DNA of 64,000 nucleotides, from positions 1 through 64,000 of the forward strand of contig CAMAWD010000017.1 in assembly GCA_945861785.1 (NCBI GenBank), written 5' to 3'. Numbering within the stretch: the stretch's first letter is position 1; each line of letters opens with the position of its first letter. The notes below the pieces were generated by a model. The model did not search any database. It was not told where the DNA came from and saw nothing but the letters and a program-made list of their open reading frames with translations. This DNA comes from Rhodoferax sp. OV413 (GTDB lineage: Bacteria; Pseudomonadota; Gammaproteobacteria; Burkholderiales; Burkholderiaceae_C). This document shows positions 52,642 through 61,473 of the stretch, in pieces. Both the position numbers and the translations under genes were made by a program.

Positions 52642-52802
52642 GCGGTCGACTGGGTTACAGTGCCATACAGCAAGCGGCACATACCCCGTACTGACAAAGC
52701 CCCGGATGCGCCGATGCCTTGAATGCGACCCAGTCCACGCCGGTGCAAGCTGCCGTCCGCTGCGTGGCCGATCGATGCCCGACCCACATGGGGAGTTTGC
52801 GC

Positions 52803-55466
52803 ATGAGCACAAATGAAAAAGACCGCCTGAACGACAACAAGATCGGGCAGCAGTGGCAGCAGTGGGGGCCCTACCTGTCGGAGCGCGCTTGGGGCACCGT
52901 GCGCGAAGACTACAGCGCCGGCGGCTCCGCGTGGGAGCACCTGACGCACGACATGGCGCGCAGCAAGACCTACCGGTGGGGCGAGGACGGTCTTGCCGGC
53001 ATCTCCGACCGTTACCAGATTCTTTGTTTTTCGCTGGGGCTGTGGAACGGGCGCGACGCAATCCTCAAGGAGCGGGCTTTCGGCCTGGTGCCCGCCGAAG
53101 GCAACCATGGCGAAGACCTGAAGGAGTACTACTTCTACGTCGACTCGACACCCACGCACAGCTACATGAAGTGGCTGTACAAGTACCCGCAGGCGGAATA
53201 TCCCTACGCCTGGCTGGTCGACGAAAACCGCCGCCGCAATGGGTCGGGCCCGGAGTTTGAGTTGCTCGACACCGGGCTTTTTGACGAAGACCGCTACTTT
53301 GATGTTTTTGTCGAATACGCCAAGGCCGGCCCGGACGACATCTGCATCCGCATTGAAGCCTTCAACCGCGGCCCCGACGACGCCGACCTGCACCTGATCC
53401 CCCAGCTGTGGTTTCGCAATATCTGGGCCTGGGGCGACGAACGCAAGCGCGCGCCAACCATCAGCCTGGCAGCATCGGGCAAGAACTGCGTCACCCTGTG
53501 CGCCGACGACAGTGAAGCCGACGGGCTCGCCAACCTGCCGTTCAAGTACCAACTGGGCCGGCGCTACCTGTACGGCGAGGCCGACGGCGCCGCGCTGTTC
53601 ACCGACAACGAAACCAACACCGCCCGGCTTTACGGTGAAGACCCGGCGACCGCGCGCAAGTACGTCAAGGACGCATTCCACCGGGCGATCGTCAACGCCG
53701 AAACCGACGCCGTCAACCCGGCCCAGACCGGAACCAAGGCGGCACTGCAATACACACGCCGCGTCAAGGCCGGCGCATCGACAGTAGTGCGCCTGCGTCT
53801 GAGCAGCAAGGCCCTGAAGGATCCGCTCGCCGAATTGGACACCATCGTCCAACATCGCCTGGCCGACGCCGACACCTTCTACGAAGGCATCCACCCGAAG
53901 CAAGCCAGCGAAGACGAAAAGCGCATTCAGCGCCAGGCCTTCGCCGGGATGATGTGGTCAAAGCAGAACTACATCTTCGATGTCGAACAGTGGCTCAAGG
54001 GCGACAGCACCAACAACCCGCCGCCGCAATCGCGCAACCACATGCGCAACAAGCACTGGCGCCACCTCAATTCGATGCGCGTGTTGTCGATGCCCGACAA
54101 GTGGGAATACCCCTGGTTCGCCGCCTGGGACCTGGCTTTCCACACCGTGACCATCTGCCTGATCGACCCCGAATTCGCCAAGGAGCAGCTGTGGTTCATG
54201 CTGTTCGAGCAGTTCCAGCACCCCAACGGCCAGATCCCGGCGTATGAGTGGGAGTTCTCGGACCTCAACCCGCCGGTGCATCCGTGGGCAACCTGGCGCG
54301 TCTACAACATGGACCGCATCCGTTCAGGCAAAGGTGACCGCGATTTCCTGGAGCGATGCTTCCACAAGCTCCTGATCAACTTCGCGTGGTGGATCAACAA
54401 GGTCGATGCCGAAGGCAACAATGTCTTCGAGGGTGGTTTCCTCGGGCTCGATAACATCACCTTGTTCGACCGCTCGGAAAAGCTGCCCGGAGGCGCCACG
54501 CTCGAGCAATCCGACGCCACCGGCTGGATGGGCCTGTTCTGCCTGAACATGATGCGCATCGCGCTCGAACTGGCAAAGGAAAACAAAACCTACGAAAGCC
54601 TGGCCAGCAAGTTCTTCCAGCATTACATCTATGTCGGCGCCGCCATGAAGAAAATGGGCGGGGGGCGCAACTACAACCTGTGGGACGAAGAGGACGGATT
54701 TTTCTACGACGTGCTGCGGTATCCGGACGGACACTTCGAGAAGCTGCGCGTACGCTCGCTTGTCGGTCTGATCCCGCTCTACGCGGTGGAGCGCCTGGAG
54801 GCAGACTGGATCAGCAACTTCCCCGAATTCAAGGGCAACGTCGAATGGTTTGTGAACAACCGGCAAGACGTGGCGCAGCACTGCGTGAACCGGGTGCAAC
54901 ACGACGGCAAGGAAAGCCTGGCGCTGACGATCGTCGACCAGGGTCAGTTGGTGCGCATGCTCGAGCGCATGTGCGACCCGGATGAATTCCTGTCTGCATA
55001 CGGCCTGCGCAGCCTGTCGGCCGCACATGCCGAGAAACCCTTTGTGCTGGGCAACAACTCGGTGGTGTACGAGCCTGGCGAGGCGAATTGCAAAATCAAG
55101 GGCGGCAACTCCAACTGGCGTGGGCCGATCTGGTTTCCAACAGCGTTCTTGATGATCGAATCGCTGCGCAAGCTGGCCAAAGCCTACGGCGACGACCTCA
55201 CCGTGACGACCCGGGACGGCAAAAAGTGGACCCTTGCAGAGATCGCCCAGACCCAGGCAAACCGCATGATTTCGATCTTTGCGCGCGGCGACGATGGCCG
55301 CCGGCCGGTGTACGGCAACATCGCAAAGTTCCAGGACGACCCGCTGTGGCGCGACTACATCAGCTTTCACGAATACTTCCACGGCGATACCGGCGTGGGC
55401 CTGGGCGCATCGCACCAGACCGGCTGGACCGGGCTGGCAGCCTCACTGATAGACGAGTGGCGCTAG
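52803..55466 (+). CDS. GH63/MGH1-type glucosidase
   Basis: The 887-residue protein belongs to the mannosyl-oligosaccharide glucosidase-like (GH63, MGH1-like) family, with an N-terminal beta-sandwich region and an (alpha/alpha)6 barrel. Conserved stretches include [14 protein letters not shown] (acidic active-site helix), [33 protein letters not shown] and [11 protein letters not shown]. No signal peptide is present, so the enzyme is probably cytoplasmic and acts on imported or stored oligosaccharides. The ATG at 52803 is preceded by GGGAG. A short-chain dehydrogenase follows 44 nt later. Confidence 0.85.
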   Translation: MSTNEKDRLNDNKIGQQWQQWGPYLSERAWGTVREDYSAGGSAWEHLTHDMARSKTYRWGEDGLAGISDRYQILCFSLGLWNGRDAILKERAFGLVPAEGNHGEDLKEYYFYVDSTPTHSYMKWLYKYPQAEYPYAWLVDENRRRNGSGPEFELLDTGLFDEDRYFDVFVEYAKAGPDDICIRIEAFNRGPDDADLHLIPQLWFRNIWAWGDERKRAPTISLAASGKNCVTLCADDSEADGLANLPFKYQLGRRYLYGEADGAALFTDNETNTARLYGEDPATARKYVKDAFHRAIVNAETDAVNPAQTGTKAALQYTRRVKAGASTVVRLRLSSKALKDPLAELDTIVQHRLADADTFYEGIHPKQASEDEKRIQRQAFAGMMWSKQNYIFDVEQWLKGDSTNNPPPQSRNHMRNKHWRHLNSMRVLSMPDKWEYPWFAAWDLAFHTVTICLIDPEFAKEQLWFMLFEQFQHPNGQIPAYEWEFSDLNPPVHPWATWRVYNMDRIRSGKGDRDFLERCFHKLLINFAWWINKVDAEGNNVFEGGFLGLDNITLFDRSEKLPGGATLEQSDATGWMGLFCLNMMRIALELAKENKTYESLASKFFQHYIYVGAAMKKMGGGRNYNLWDEEDGFFYDVLRYPDGHFEKLRVRSLVGLIPLYAVERLEADWISNFPEFKGNVEWFVNNRQDVAQHCVNRVQHDGKESLALTIVDQGQLVRMLERMCDPDEFLSAYGLRSLSAAHAEKPFVLGNNSVVYEPGEANCKIKGGNSNWRGPIWFPTAFLMIESLRKLAKAYGDDLTVTTRDGKKWTLAEIAQTQANRMISIFARGDDGRRPVYGNIAKFQDDPLWRDYISFHEYFHGDTGVGLGASHQTGWTGLAASLIDEWR

Positions 55467-55510
55467 CGCGAACATCTTCCACCATCACCCATTGACGCAG
55501 GAGAGACAAC

Positions 55511-56317
55511 ATGACTTACCAAGCACTGAAAGGCCAGAAGGCCATCGTCACCGGCGCCAGTTCGGGTATCGGCGCAGGTGTTGCGCTGGCGCTCGCGGCG
55601 GCCGGCGCGGACGTCGCCGTGAACTACGCCTCCAGCCTCAGCGGCGCGCAGCGGGTGGTCGACGAGATCAAGGCAATGGGGCGCCAGGCGATTGCCGTCA
55701 AGGCCGACGTCGCCCAGGAAGACGATGTGCAGGCGCTGTTCGACGCGACCCTGACGGCGTTCGGCGGGCTCGACATCCTGGTGAACAACGCGGGCCTGCA
55801 GCAGGACGCCGCCTTCGCGGAGATGACACTGGCGCAGTGGAACAAGGTCATGGGCACCAACTTGACCGGGATGTTCCTGTGCTCGCGCCTCGCGGTCAAG
55901 GAGTTCCTGCGCTGCGGCCTGAAACCCGGTGGCTCGCGGGCCTCCGGAAAAATCATCTGCATGTCTTCGGTGCACGAAGTGATCCCCTGGGCCGGGCACG
56001 TCAACTACGCGGCATCCAAGGGGGGCGTGAAACTCTTCATGCAGTCCTTGGCCCAGGAACTCGCGCCAAAGAAGATTCGGGTGAACTCGATCGGGCCGGG
56101 CGCAATCCAGACACCGATCAACAAGGCCGCGTGGGACACGCAGCAGGCACTCGATGCACTGCTCAAGCTCATTCCCTACGGACGTATCGGTGTACCCGAG
56201 GACATCGGCAAAGCCGCGGTCTGGCTTGCCTCGGACGACTCGGACTATGTCAACGGCCAGACCATCTTCGTCGATGGTGGCATGACGCTGTACCCGGAAT
56301 TTGCCGACGGCGGCTGA
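55511..56317 (+). CDS. Short-chain dehydrogenase, glucose 1-dehydrogenase-like
   Basis: The 268-residue SDR has the cofactor motif VTGASSGIGAGVALAL, NNAGLQQDA, the catalytic Ser in MSSVHEVIPW, the Tyr-x-x-x-Lys pair in NYAASKGGVKLF, and GRIGVPEDIGKAAVWLASDD. The HEVIPW segment after the catalytic Ser resembles glucose 1-dehydrogenases, so oxidation of glucose released by the preceding glucosidase is plausible. AGGAGAG 7 nt upstream is a strong ribosome-binding site. Confidence 0.85.
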   Translation: MTYQALKGQKAIVTGASSGIGAGVALALAAAGADVAVNYASSLSGAQRVVDEIKAMGRQAIAVKADVAQEDDVQALFDATLTAFGGLDILVNNAGLQQDAAFAEMTLAQWNKVMGTNLTGMFLCSRLAVKEFLRCGLKPGGSRASGKIICMSSVHEVIPWAGHVNYAASKGGVKLFMQSLAQELAPKKIRVNSIGPGAIQTPINKAAWDTQQALDALLKLIPYGRIGVPEDIGKAAVWLASDDSDYVNGQTIFVDGGMTLYPEFADGG

Positions 56318-56337
56318 TTCGCGGCGAAATGGCAGTG

Positions 56338-56524
56338 TCAACAGACCTGGTCGTGGTCACCCACCTTGATGGGCGGCACAAACCGGCCTGTTGCGGCGGC
56401 GCGACTTCAACCGGGCGCCCATGCCAGGTCCAGCGCGACCGCCGCCCGCTGCAGGTGATCGTCCCAGACTTCGGTGCCAATGTCTTGGCCGGGCTGTAGC
56501 TGTATTTTGCACTCTGCGCCACTT
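56338..56524 (-). pseudogene. Possible decayed coding segment in the gap after the SDR gene
   Basis: The 295-nt gap 56318-56612 has no intact gene. On the minus strand one frame reads a protein-like stretch including DIGTEVWDDHLQRAAVALD, meets a stop at 56407-56409, then continues in frame with TGRFVPPIKVGDHDQV to a second stop at 56338-56340. No start codon or ribosome-binding site was found. It may be the remains of a gene; the family was not recognised. Confidence 0.2.
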
Positions 56525-56612
56525 TGGCGTAAGCTCTCGCACCAGCAACCACCCGATCGGCAGAGTCGGGGACCACGCGATCAAGAACCACCGTATTGTT
56601 GAAGGACCCACG

Positions 56613-57770
56613 ATGAGACAAACATTGCGCCTTATGGCGCGCCCTTTTCTGGCCGGCGCATTGCTGTCAGCCGCCGTTGCTGGTGCACTGGCGCAGGACA
56701 GCATCAAGCTGGGCGTCATCGCCGACCGGATTGGATTCGCAAAGCCCTGGTCCGAACCGATCACGGCCGGGGCCGTCTTCGCGGTGAAAGAAATCAACGC
56801 CAAGGGCGGGCTGCTGGGCAAGAAGGTGGAACTGCTTGTCGAGGACGACCAGGGCAAACCGGATGTATCCGCCACGGTGGCGCGCAAGCTCGAGGATGCC
56901 GGCGTTTCGTTCATCCTGTCTACCACCACCTCCCCGGCGGCGATTCAGGCGCAGTCGGTGACGGTCGACTCCAAGACCCCGCATCTCGCGCCGTCCCTGA
57001 CCGTCGACACGCTGACCACGCAGGTCCAGAATCCGAATTTCTGGCAGACCGGCCCACTGGCATCGACCCAGATCGCCACTTTGCTGGGGTATGTGCGCAA
57101 CAAGAACTACAAACGCGTGGCGTTGTTTGCCGACAATTCAGCAATCAGCCAGGCCACGGCCAGCGCCTTCAAGGCGGAGTTCGAAAAAGTCGGTATCCAG
57201 GTTGTCAGCGAACAGATCGTGCCTGCGGGCTCCGCGTCCGCCGATGGTCAGATGCAAAAGGTCCGCCAGGCCGCGCCGGATGCCATTTTTCTGGCCTCGC
57301 TGCTGACCTCCGAAAACCTGTTGATCCTGCGCTCCTACCGCCAGAGCGGCCTCAAGACGCCCCTGCTGGGCAATTACAACTTCTCGGTGCCGATCTACAT
57401 GTCGGTCGCCAAGGGCCTGCTCGACGGGCTGGTGTTTGTCGACGCGTGGGACCCCGCGAAGCCGAATGTCAAGCGTTTCTTGGCCGACTACCAGAAAGAC
57501 ACCGGTGCCGAGGGGCAAAGCATGCAGGGGTATGGCTACGACGGCGTGATGCTCGCCGCCGAAGCGATCCGGGCCGCCGGCAGCACCGACAAACTGAAAG
57601 TACGCGCGGCGATGCAGTCCCTGCGCGGCGTCAAGGGCCTGCTGGGCAGTGACAAGGCGAGTTACGGCTTTTTCGATGGCCGTCGCACCGGCTTCGACCC
57701 CGAAGGCATGGTGGTGCGCGTCTACGAAGGCGACGTGCAGGGCAAGGTGGTCTACAGCGGCACCAAATAG
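56613..57770 (+). CDS. Leu/Ile/Val-type ABC transporter substrate-binding protein
   Basis: The 385-residue protein has a Sec signal (cleaved near residue 28, ALAQDS) and a type I periplasmic binding fold (SIKLGVIADRIGFAKPWSEP, AGAVFAVKEINAKGGLLGKK, LVEDDQGKPDVSATVARKL). This group, often used for branched-chain amino acids, aromatic acids and other acids, is expanded in Burkholderiales. The permease and ATPase genes are not in the window. AAGGA precedes the ATG. It opens a run of genes that look catabolic. Confidence 0.88.
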   Translation: MRQTLRLMARPFLAGALLSAAVAGALAQDSIKLGVIADRIGFAKPWSEPITAGAVFAVKEINAKGGLLGKKVELLVEDDQGKPDVSATVARKLEDAGVSFILSTTTSPAAIQAQSVTVDSKTPHLAPSLTVDTLTTQVQNPNFWQTGPLASTQIATLLGYVRNKNYKRVALFADNSAISQATASAFKAEFEKVGIQVVSEQIVPAGSASADGQMQKVRQAAPDAIFLASLLTSENLLILRSYRQSGLKTPLLGNYNFSVPIYMSVAKGLLDGLVFVDAWDPAKPNVKRFLADYQKDTGAEGQSMQGYGYDGVMLAAEAIRAAGSTDKLKVRAAMQSLRGVKGLLGSDKASYGFFDGRRTGFDPEGMVVRVYEGDVQGKVVYSGTK

Positions 57771-57860
57771 GCGGTCTGCGTCGATCTGGCTCCCAGTAGG
57801 GCGCCGTGCACGTCGATCTTGATGGCAATGCATTCGCTTCGCCGAACAAAGGAATGGACC

Positions 57861-58403
57861 ATGGACAAATTCGTACCGATCGCCGGCCTGCACCATTGGG
57901 CTTATCGCTGCCGCGATGCAGAGGAGACGCGCCATTTCTACGAGGACATCCTCGGCCTGCCGCTGATCCACTTCATTCGCGCGGACAACTACGTGGGCAC
58001 CACCGGTGACCGGGTGGATGTCTATTGCCACCTGTTCTTCCAGATGGCTGACAACAGTTGCGTGGCCTTCTTCGACCTCGGCGACGACGTGGCCTCCGAG
58101 CCTTCGCCGAACACGCCGCGCTGGTGCAACCACATGGCGCTGAAGGTCAATTCGCTGGCGGACCTGAAACAGGCGCACCAGCGGCTGTTGGCCGAAGGCG
58201 TCGAGGTGGTCGGTCCGATCGACCACGACGGCTATGTGCATTCGATCTACTTCTTCGATCCGAATGGCGCCCGCATGGAGCTCACGACAGAAACCGCCAG
58301 CCCCGAAAAAATGGCGTCCTACCGCAACCAGGCGCGCGTGTTGTGCGACGCCTGGACAACCGAAAAGCGCAAGATGCGGACGCAGTCGCCTGCCAGTGCC
58401 TAG
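57861..58403 (+). CDS. VOC-superfamily metalloprotein (glyoxalase/dioxygenase fold)
   Basis: The 180-residue protein shows the paired beta-alpha-beta modules of the vicinal oxygen chelate superfamily. The metal ligands appear to be His12 (GLHHWAYRCRD), His91 (WCNHMALKV) and Glu140 (GARMELTTET), so the site is intact. FYEDILGLPLIHFI and YFFDPNGARMEL are characteristic. It could be an extradiol-type dioxygenase, a glyoxalase or an isomerase. AAGGA precedes the ATG at 57861. It stands in a run of genes likely devoted to degrading an organic acid or aromatic compound. Confidence 0.85.
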   Translation: MDKFVPIAGLHHWAYRCRDAEETRHFYEDILGLPLIHFIRADNYVGTTGDRVDVYCHLFFQMADNSCVAFFDLGDDVASEPSPNTPRWCNHMALKVNSLADLKQAHQRLLAEGVEVVGPIDHDGYVHSIYFFDPNGARMELTTETASPEKMASYRNQARVLCDAWTTEKRKMRTQSPASA

Positions 58404-58513
58404 GCCCGATGCGGTTCGGTTTGTCATGCCGGCTCCGAAATCCATAGATTGCGGTTCAGGCCCGCAATGCCTCAGCCGAAGTGAACCGTATTGCGCCGAG
58501 ACCCGGCTCGCGC

Positions 58514-58549
58514 GCGTCTGCTTCGTCTGCGTCGTCCGCGTCGTGTGAG
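58514..58549. repeat. Tandem 9-bp units in the gap before the NIPSNAP-like gene
   Basis: About four imperfect 9-bp units of the type TCGTCTGCG/TCGTCCGCG lie upstream of the NIPSNAP-like gene. The period is the same as the repeats at 50846 and 50944, although the unit differs. The remainder of this 178-nt gap is unremarkable. Confidence 0.5.
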
Positions 58550-58581
58550 CAGCTTGCGTGCGAAGCCCAGAGGAGAAAGAC

Positions 58582-59148
58582 GTGACATTTCAATTGATGC
58601 TCGAGACCTTGAAGCCCGGACATGTCCCGTCCTACCTGGCTTACCTCAAGTCTCACGAAGACCCGCAACATCGGGGCCGCTGGTTCTGCGAGTTCGGACG
58701 ACTGAACCAGGTCTACACGCTGTTCGACCACGATGTTGTAACCTCGCCGCGGTTCCCATCGGAAATTTCAGGCTACGCGACGGCGCATCCGGGCAATGTG
58801 TTTGCGCGGGAAACACGCCTGCTGGCGGCCGCCAAAGAGTACAGCCCGAGCTCCGAGCGGCTTCTGGAGTGGCGCGAGTATTCTGTTTTTCCCGGCCAGG
58901 CTGACAAGTTCGTGCAACTGATGCTGGGCGCCATGCCGGTGCGCCAACGTTATTCCGCCAACGTGTGCGTGTGGACACCGCTGCACGGCGACATGGACCG
59001 CGTCATCCACCTTTGGGCCTACCGGGATTTGGCGCATCGGTCCGAAGCCCGTGCAGGCGTGGCCAGGGAGCCGGGCTGGAAACCCTACACCGATGCGATT
59101 GTTCCGCTATTGCGCGAAATGCAATCGACCCTGCTGTTGCCGGCCTGA
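58582..59148 (+). CDS. NIPSNAP-like protein
   Basis: The 188-residue protein contains two alpha/beta-barrel (dimeric ferredoxin-like) NIPSNAP modules: FQLMLETLKPGHVPSYLAYL at the start and a second near EYSVFPGQADKFVQLMLGAM, with VIHLWAYRDLAHRSEARAGV at the end. Such proteins are often encoded in aromatic and xenobiotic catabolic clusters, but their role is poorly defined. The GTG at 58582 is the likely start because AGGAG lies 7 nt upstream; an in-frame GTG at 58558 is less well placed. Confidence 0.75.
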   Translation: MTFQLMLETLKPGHVPSYLAYLKSHEDPQHRGRWFCEFGRLNQVYTLFDHDVVTSPRFPSEISGYATAHPGNVFARETRLLAAAKEYSPSSERLLEWREYSVFPGQADKFVQLMLGAMPVRQRYSANVCVWTPLHGDMDRVIHLWAYRDLAHRSEARAGVAREPGWKPYTDAIVPLLREMQSTLLLPA

Positions 59149-59156
59149 CCGGCCCA

Positions 59157-59258
59157 TTCCCGGTGCCAGGCACGCCCGAGGAACCGACACAGAACGTGGC
59201 GCGCGAGTTGCCGATGTGGGCCAAGCTGGTCCGCGAATCCGGCACCAAAGTCGACTGA
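59157..59258 (+). pseudogene. Remnant C-terminus of a Bug-type (TctC) receptor gene
   Basis: This frame has no start and encodes a peptide containing PVPGTPEEPTQNVARELPMW and AKLVRESGTKVD before a stop at 59256-59258. That is the C-terminal end typical of Bug periplasmic receptors (GTPEEF ... PKWAKVVKESGAKVD). About 290 residues that should precede it are missing. It is wedged between the NIPSNAP-like gene and the M29-like gene, so a receptor gene was probably deleted here. Confidence 0.75.
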
Positions 59259-59285
59259 ACGGTAAAACCCCCGGAGAACTGCAAC

Positions 59286-60467
59286 GTGAACCATAACGCC
59301 CTTTCAGTCCAGGTTCAGGAGCCGATTCAGTACGTCGGCCTGCCGCCCAAACTCCGGTCTTCGCTGACGGAGACGAAGGACTATTTCCAGGCCATGGACA
59401 ACTTCTTTCGCGTGTTCGCCATCCGTCCCGGTGAACGCGTGCTGATGCTGACCGACCCGCTGCTCGATCCACGCGTGGTGGATGCGGTCACCGGCCTGGC
59501 CCGCGCGCGCGGCGCGTCGCTAAGCCAGTACATGGCGCCCTCCACCACGTTGCCGCGGGTGCCAGAAGAAGTGAAGCCGCTGGTGCAGAAGGCCGACTTC
59601 GTGGTCTCCACCTGGTTCTGCTCGATCGAAGACCCCTTCAACGTCGCAATGCGCAAGTCCGGCCAGCGGTGGATCAAGATTACCTATTTCCGCGACCTCG
59701 ACCTGCTCATGACACCGCAGGCGCGTTTCCCCATCGACCTGGTGGGCGAAATCCTGCGCGCCACCGAAAGAATGATTCCCAAGGGGGAAGATTTTTCTCT
59801 GCACTTCTCGGACCAGCGCGGCACCGATCTGCGTATTCCCTACACCAGGGAGATGCGTGACACGATGTACGCGAGCAACCGCTGGCGCGGAAAAATGTGC
59901 GCCGACGAACCGGGTTGTTATGTCCACTACCTGCCAGCACACGGACCGAACTTCTGGGACACCTCCGCATTCAAGCCCGGGTCAGACGAGAAAATCAACA
60001 TCGAGGGTGTGCTTTATCCGCAGTGGGCAATCGGCTTTGCGCGACCGTTTGCCGAACGCATCGCCGTGGTGTTCAAGAACAACCTGGTGACCGAAGTGCG
60101 CGGGGAATCCCCCGACGCCGCGATCCTGCGCGAGATGTTGATGGGCAGCAAGATCATTGAAGGCGGTGGCTGCGGCTTCAACCCCAAGGCGCCGCGCTAC
60201 ACGGTTTACCCGGCCGGCTCGAACTCGCCTGGCGCCCTGCACTTCGGCGTCGACCTGGCCAGGCCAAGCGACTACATCCGGCGTGTCATGCCCAACTGGG
60301 AGGAGCCGCCGATTCACCAGGATCTGATCGTGCTCGACGCCACGGTCACCGCCGGCAAGAACACGCTTGTCGACAAGGGCTTCCTGATGGCGCTGCGCGA
60401 CCCTGAGGTGGTGGCGCTCGCCAGCCGTTATGGCGACCCGATCGACCTGCTTGAATCGTTCGTGTGA
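59286..60467 (+). CDS. M29-like metallopeptidase-fold protein
   Basis: The 393-residue protein resembles M29 leucyl aminopeptidases and the related 2,5-dihydroxypyridine dioxygenase (NicX) fold. The ligand pattern of M29 is present: Glu240 (INIEGVLYPQW), Glu292 (IIEGGGCGFNPKAPR), His319 (GALHFGVD) and the His344-x-Asp346 pair (IHQDLIVLD). Of the two families, the Glu at 292 fits M29 better. The start is GTG at 59286, with GGAG upstream. In a catabolic cluster it could hydrolyse an amide or open a ring; substrate unknown. Confidence 0.78.
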   Translation: MNHNALSVQVQEPIQYVGLPPKLRSSLTETKDYFQAMDNFFRVFAIRPGERVLMLTDPLLDPRVVDAVTGLARARGASLSQYMAPSTTLPRVPEEVKPLVQKADFVVSTWFCSIEDPFNVAMRKSGQRWIKITYFRDLDLLMTPQARFPIDLVGEILRATERMIPKGEDFSLHFSDQRGTDLRIPYTREMRDTMYASNRWRGKMCADEPGCYVHYLPAHGPNFWDTSAFKPGSDEKINIEGVLYPQWAIGFARPFAERIAVVFKNNLVTEVRGESPDAAILREMLMGSKIIEGGGCGFNPKAPRYTVYPAGSNSPGALHFGVDLARPSDYIRRVMPNWEEPPIHQDLIVLDATVTAGKNTLVDKGFLMALRDPEVVALASRYGDPIDLLESFV

Positions 60468-60511
60468 CTGGCGGGCGCGGAGCTGCGCATACAAACCATA
60501 GGAGACACATC

Positions 60512-61471
60512 ATGAAATTCAACCTGCTGAAAATTGCAGCCGCTCTGCTGCTGGGTGCCTGTCAGTGCCTGATGGCGCAGACCTATCCCAGCCGTCAGAT
60601 CAAGATCGTGGTGCCGTTCCCGCCCGGAGGAGTCAACGACATCGTGGCGCGTATCGTGGCGGGCAAGTTGCAGGAGAGTTGGGGCCAACCGGTTGTGGTG
60701 GACAACAAGCCGGGCGCAAACTCCGTCCTCGGCAACGACTTTGTGGCCAAGAGCGCGCCGGACGGCTACACCTTGCTGGTCAATGCATTCGGCGGCATGT
60801 CGATCAATCCATTCCTGTACCCCAACCTGCCGTACGACTGGCAAAAGGCATTTGCGCCGGTCAGCAGCCTGGTGTCCGCGCCCATGGTGATGGGCGTCAA
60901 CGCTTCAGTCCCGGCCAACACACTGCAGGAATTCATTGCCTACGCCAAGGCGAATCCAGGCAAACTCAACAATAGCGCTGGCTCTACCACCTCGCAGATC
61001 GCCGGTGAGATGTTCAAGGACATGGCGGGCGTGCAAATAACCTCCATCCCCTACAGGGGGAGCGCGCCCGCCGTACAAGCGGTGCTGGCCGGCGAAGTGC
61101 AGATGGTGATCGTCGACAACCCGACGCTGCTGCCGCATGTCAAGTCCGGGCGGATCAGGCCGCTGGCCGTGGCCGCGCCCAAGCGCCTTGCGCTGCTTCC
61201 AGACGTGCCGACCTTCTCCGAGGCCGGCTTGCCGGCCTACGACATGAGCGGCTGGGTCGGCCTGTTCGCCCCCGGGGGTACACCCACCCCCATCGTGTCC
61301 AAGCTGCAGCTTGAAGTCGCACGGATCCTGAATCTGCCCGAGGTGCGCGAGAAGCTGGGCACCAACGTCGACGTTGTGGCAAGTACACCCGAGCAGCTTG
61401 GCGCAGCCATGCAAAGCGATGCGCAGCGTTTTGCCCGCATCATCAAGGCTGCCAACATCAAGGCCGAATAG
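60512..61471 (+). CDS. Bug-type tripartite tricarboxylate transporter receptor (TctC family)
   Basis: The 319-residue protein has a Sec signal (LLKIAAALLLGACQCLMAQ, cleaved before TYPSRQIK) and the Bug fold. IVVPFPPGGVNDIVARIVAG, VVVDNKPGANSVLGNDFVAK and APDGYTLLVNAFGG are its N-terminal motifs; SIPYRGSAPAVQAVLAGEVQ and PLAVAAPKRLALLPDVPTF follow. It probably captures an organic acid or aromatic substrate for the catabolic genes around it. GGAGA precedes the ATG. The membrane components TctA/TctB are not in this window. The FAD oxidoreductase gene starts 2 nt after its stop. Confidence 0.92.
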   Translation: MKFNLLKIAAALLLGACQCLMAQTYPSRQIKIVVPFPPGGVNDIVARIVAGKLQESWGQPVVVDNKPGANSVLGNDFVAKSAPDGYTLLVNAFGGMSINPFLYPNLPYDWQKAFAPVSSLVSAPMVMGVNASVPANTLQEFIAYAKANPGKLNNSAGSTTSQIAGEMFKDMAGVQITSIPYRGSAPAVQAVLAGEVQMVIVDNPTLLPHVKSGRIRPLAVAAPKRLALLPDVPTFSEAGLPAYDMSGWVGLFAPGGTPTPIVSKLQLEVARILNLPEVREKLGTNVDVVASTPEQLGAAMQSDAQRFARIIKAANIKAE

Positions 61472-61473
61472 AC

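Noticed and set aside
59286-60467. Assignment as 2,5-dihydroxypyridine 5,6-dioxygenase (NicX)
   Set aside because: The NicX iron-ligand His is replaced by Glu292 in a stretch that matches M29 peptidases; ring cleavage remains only a possibility.
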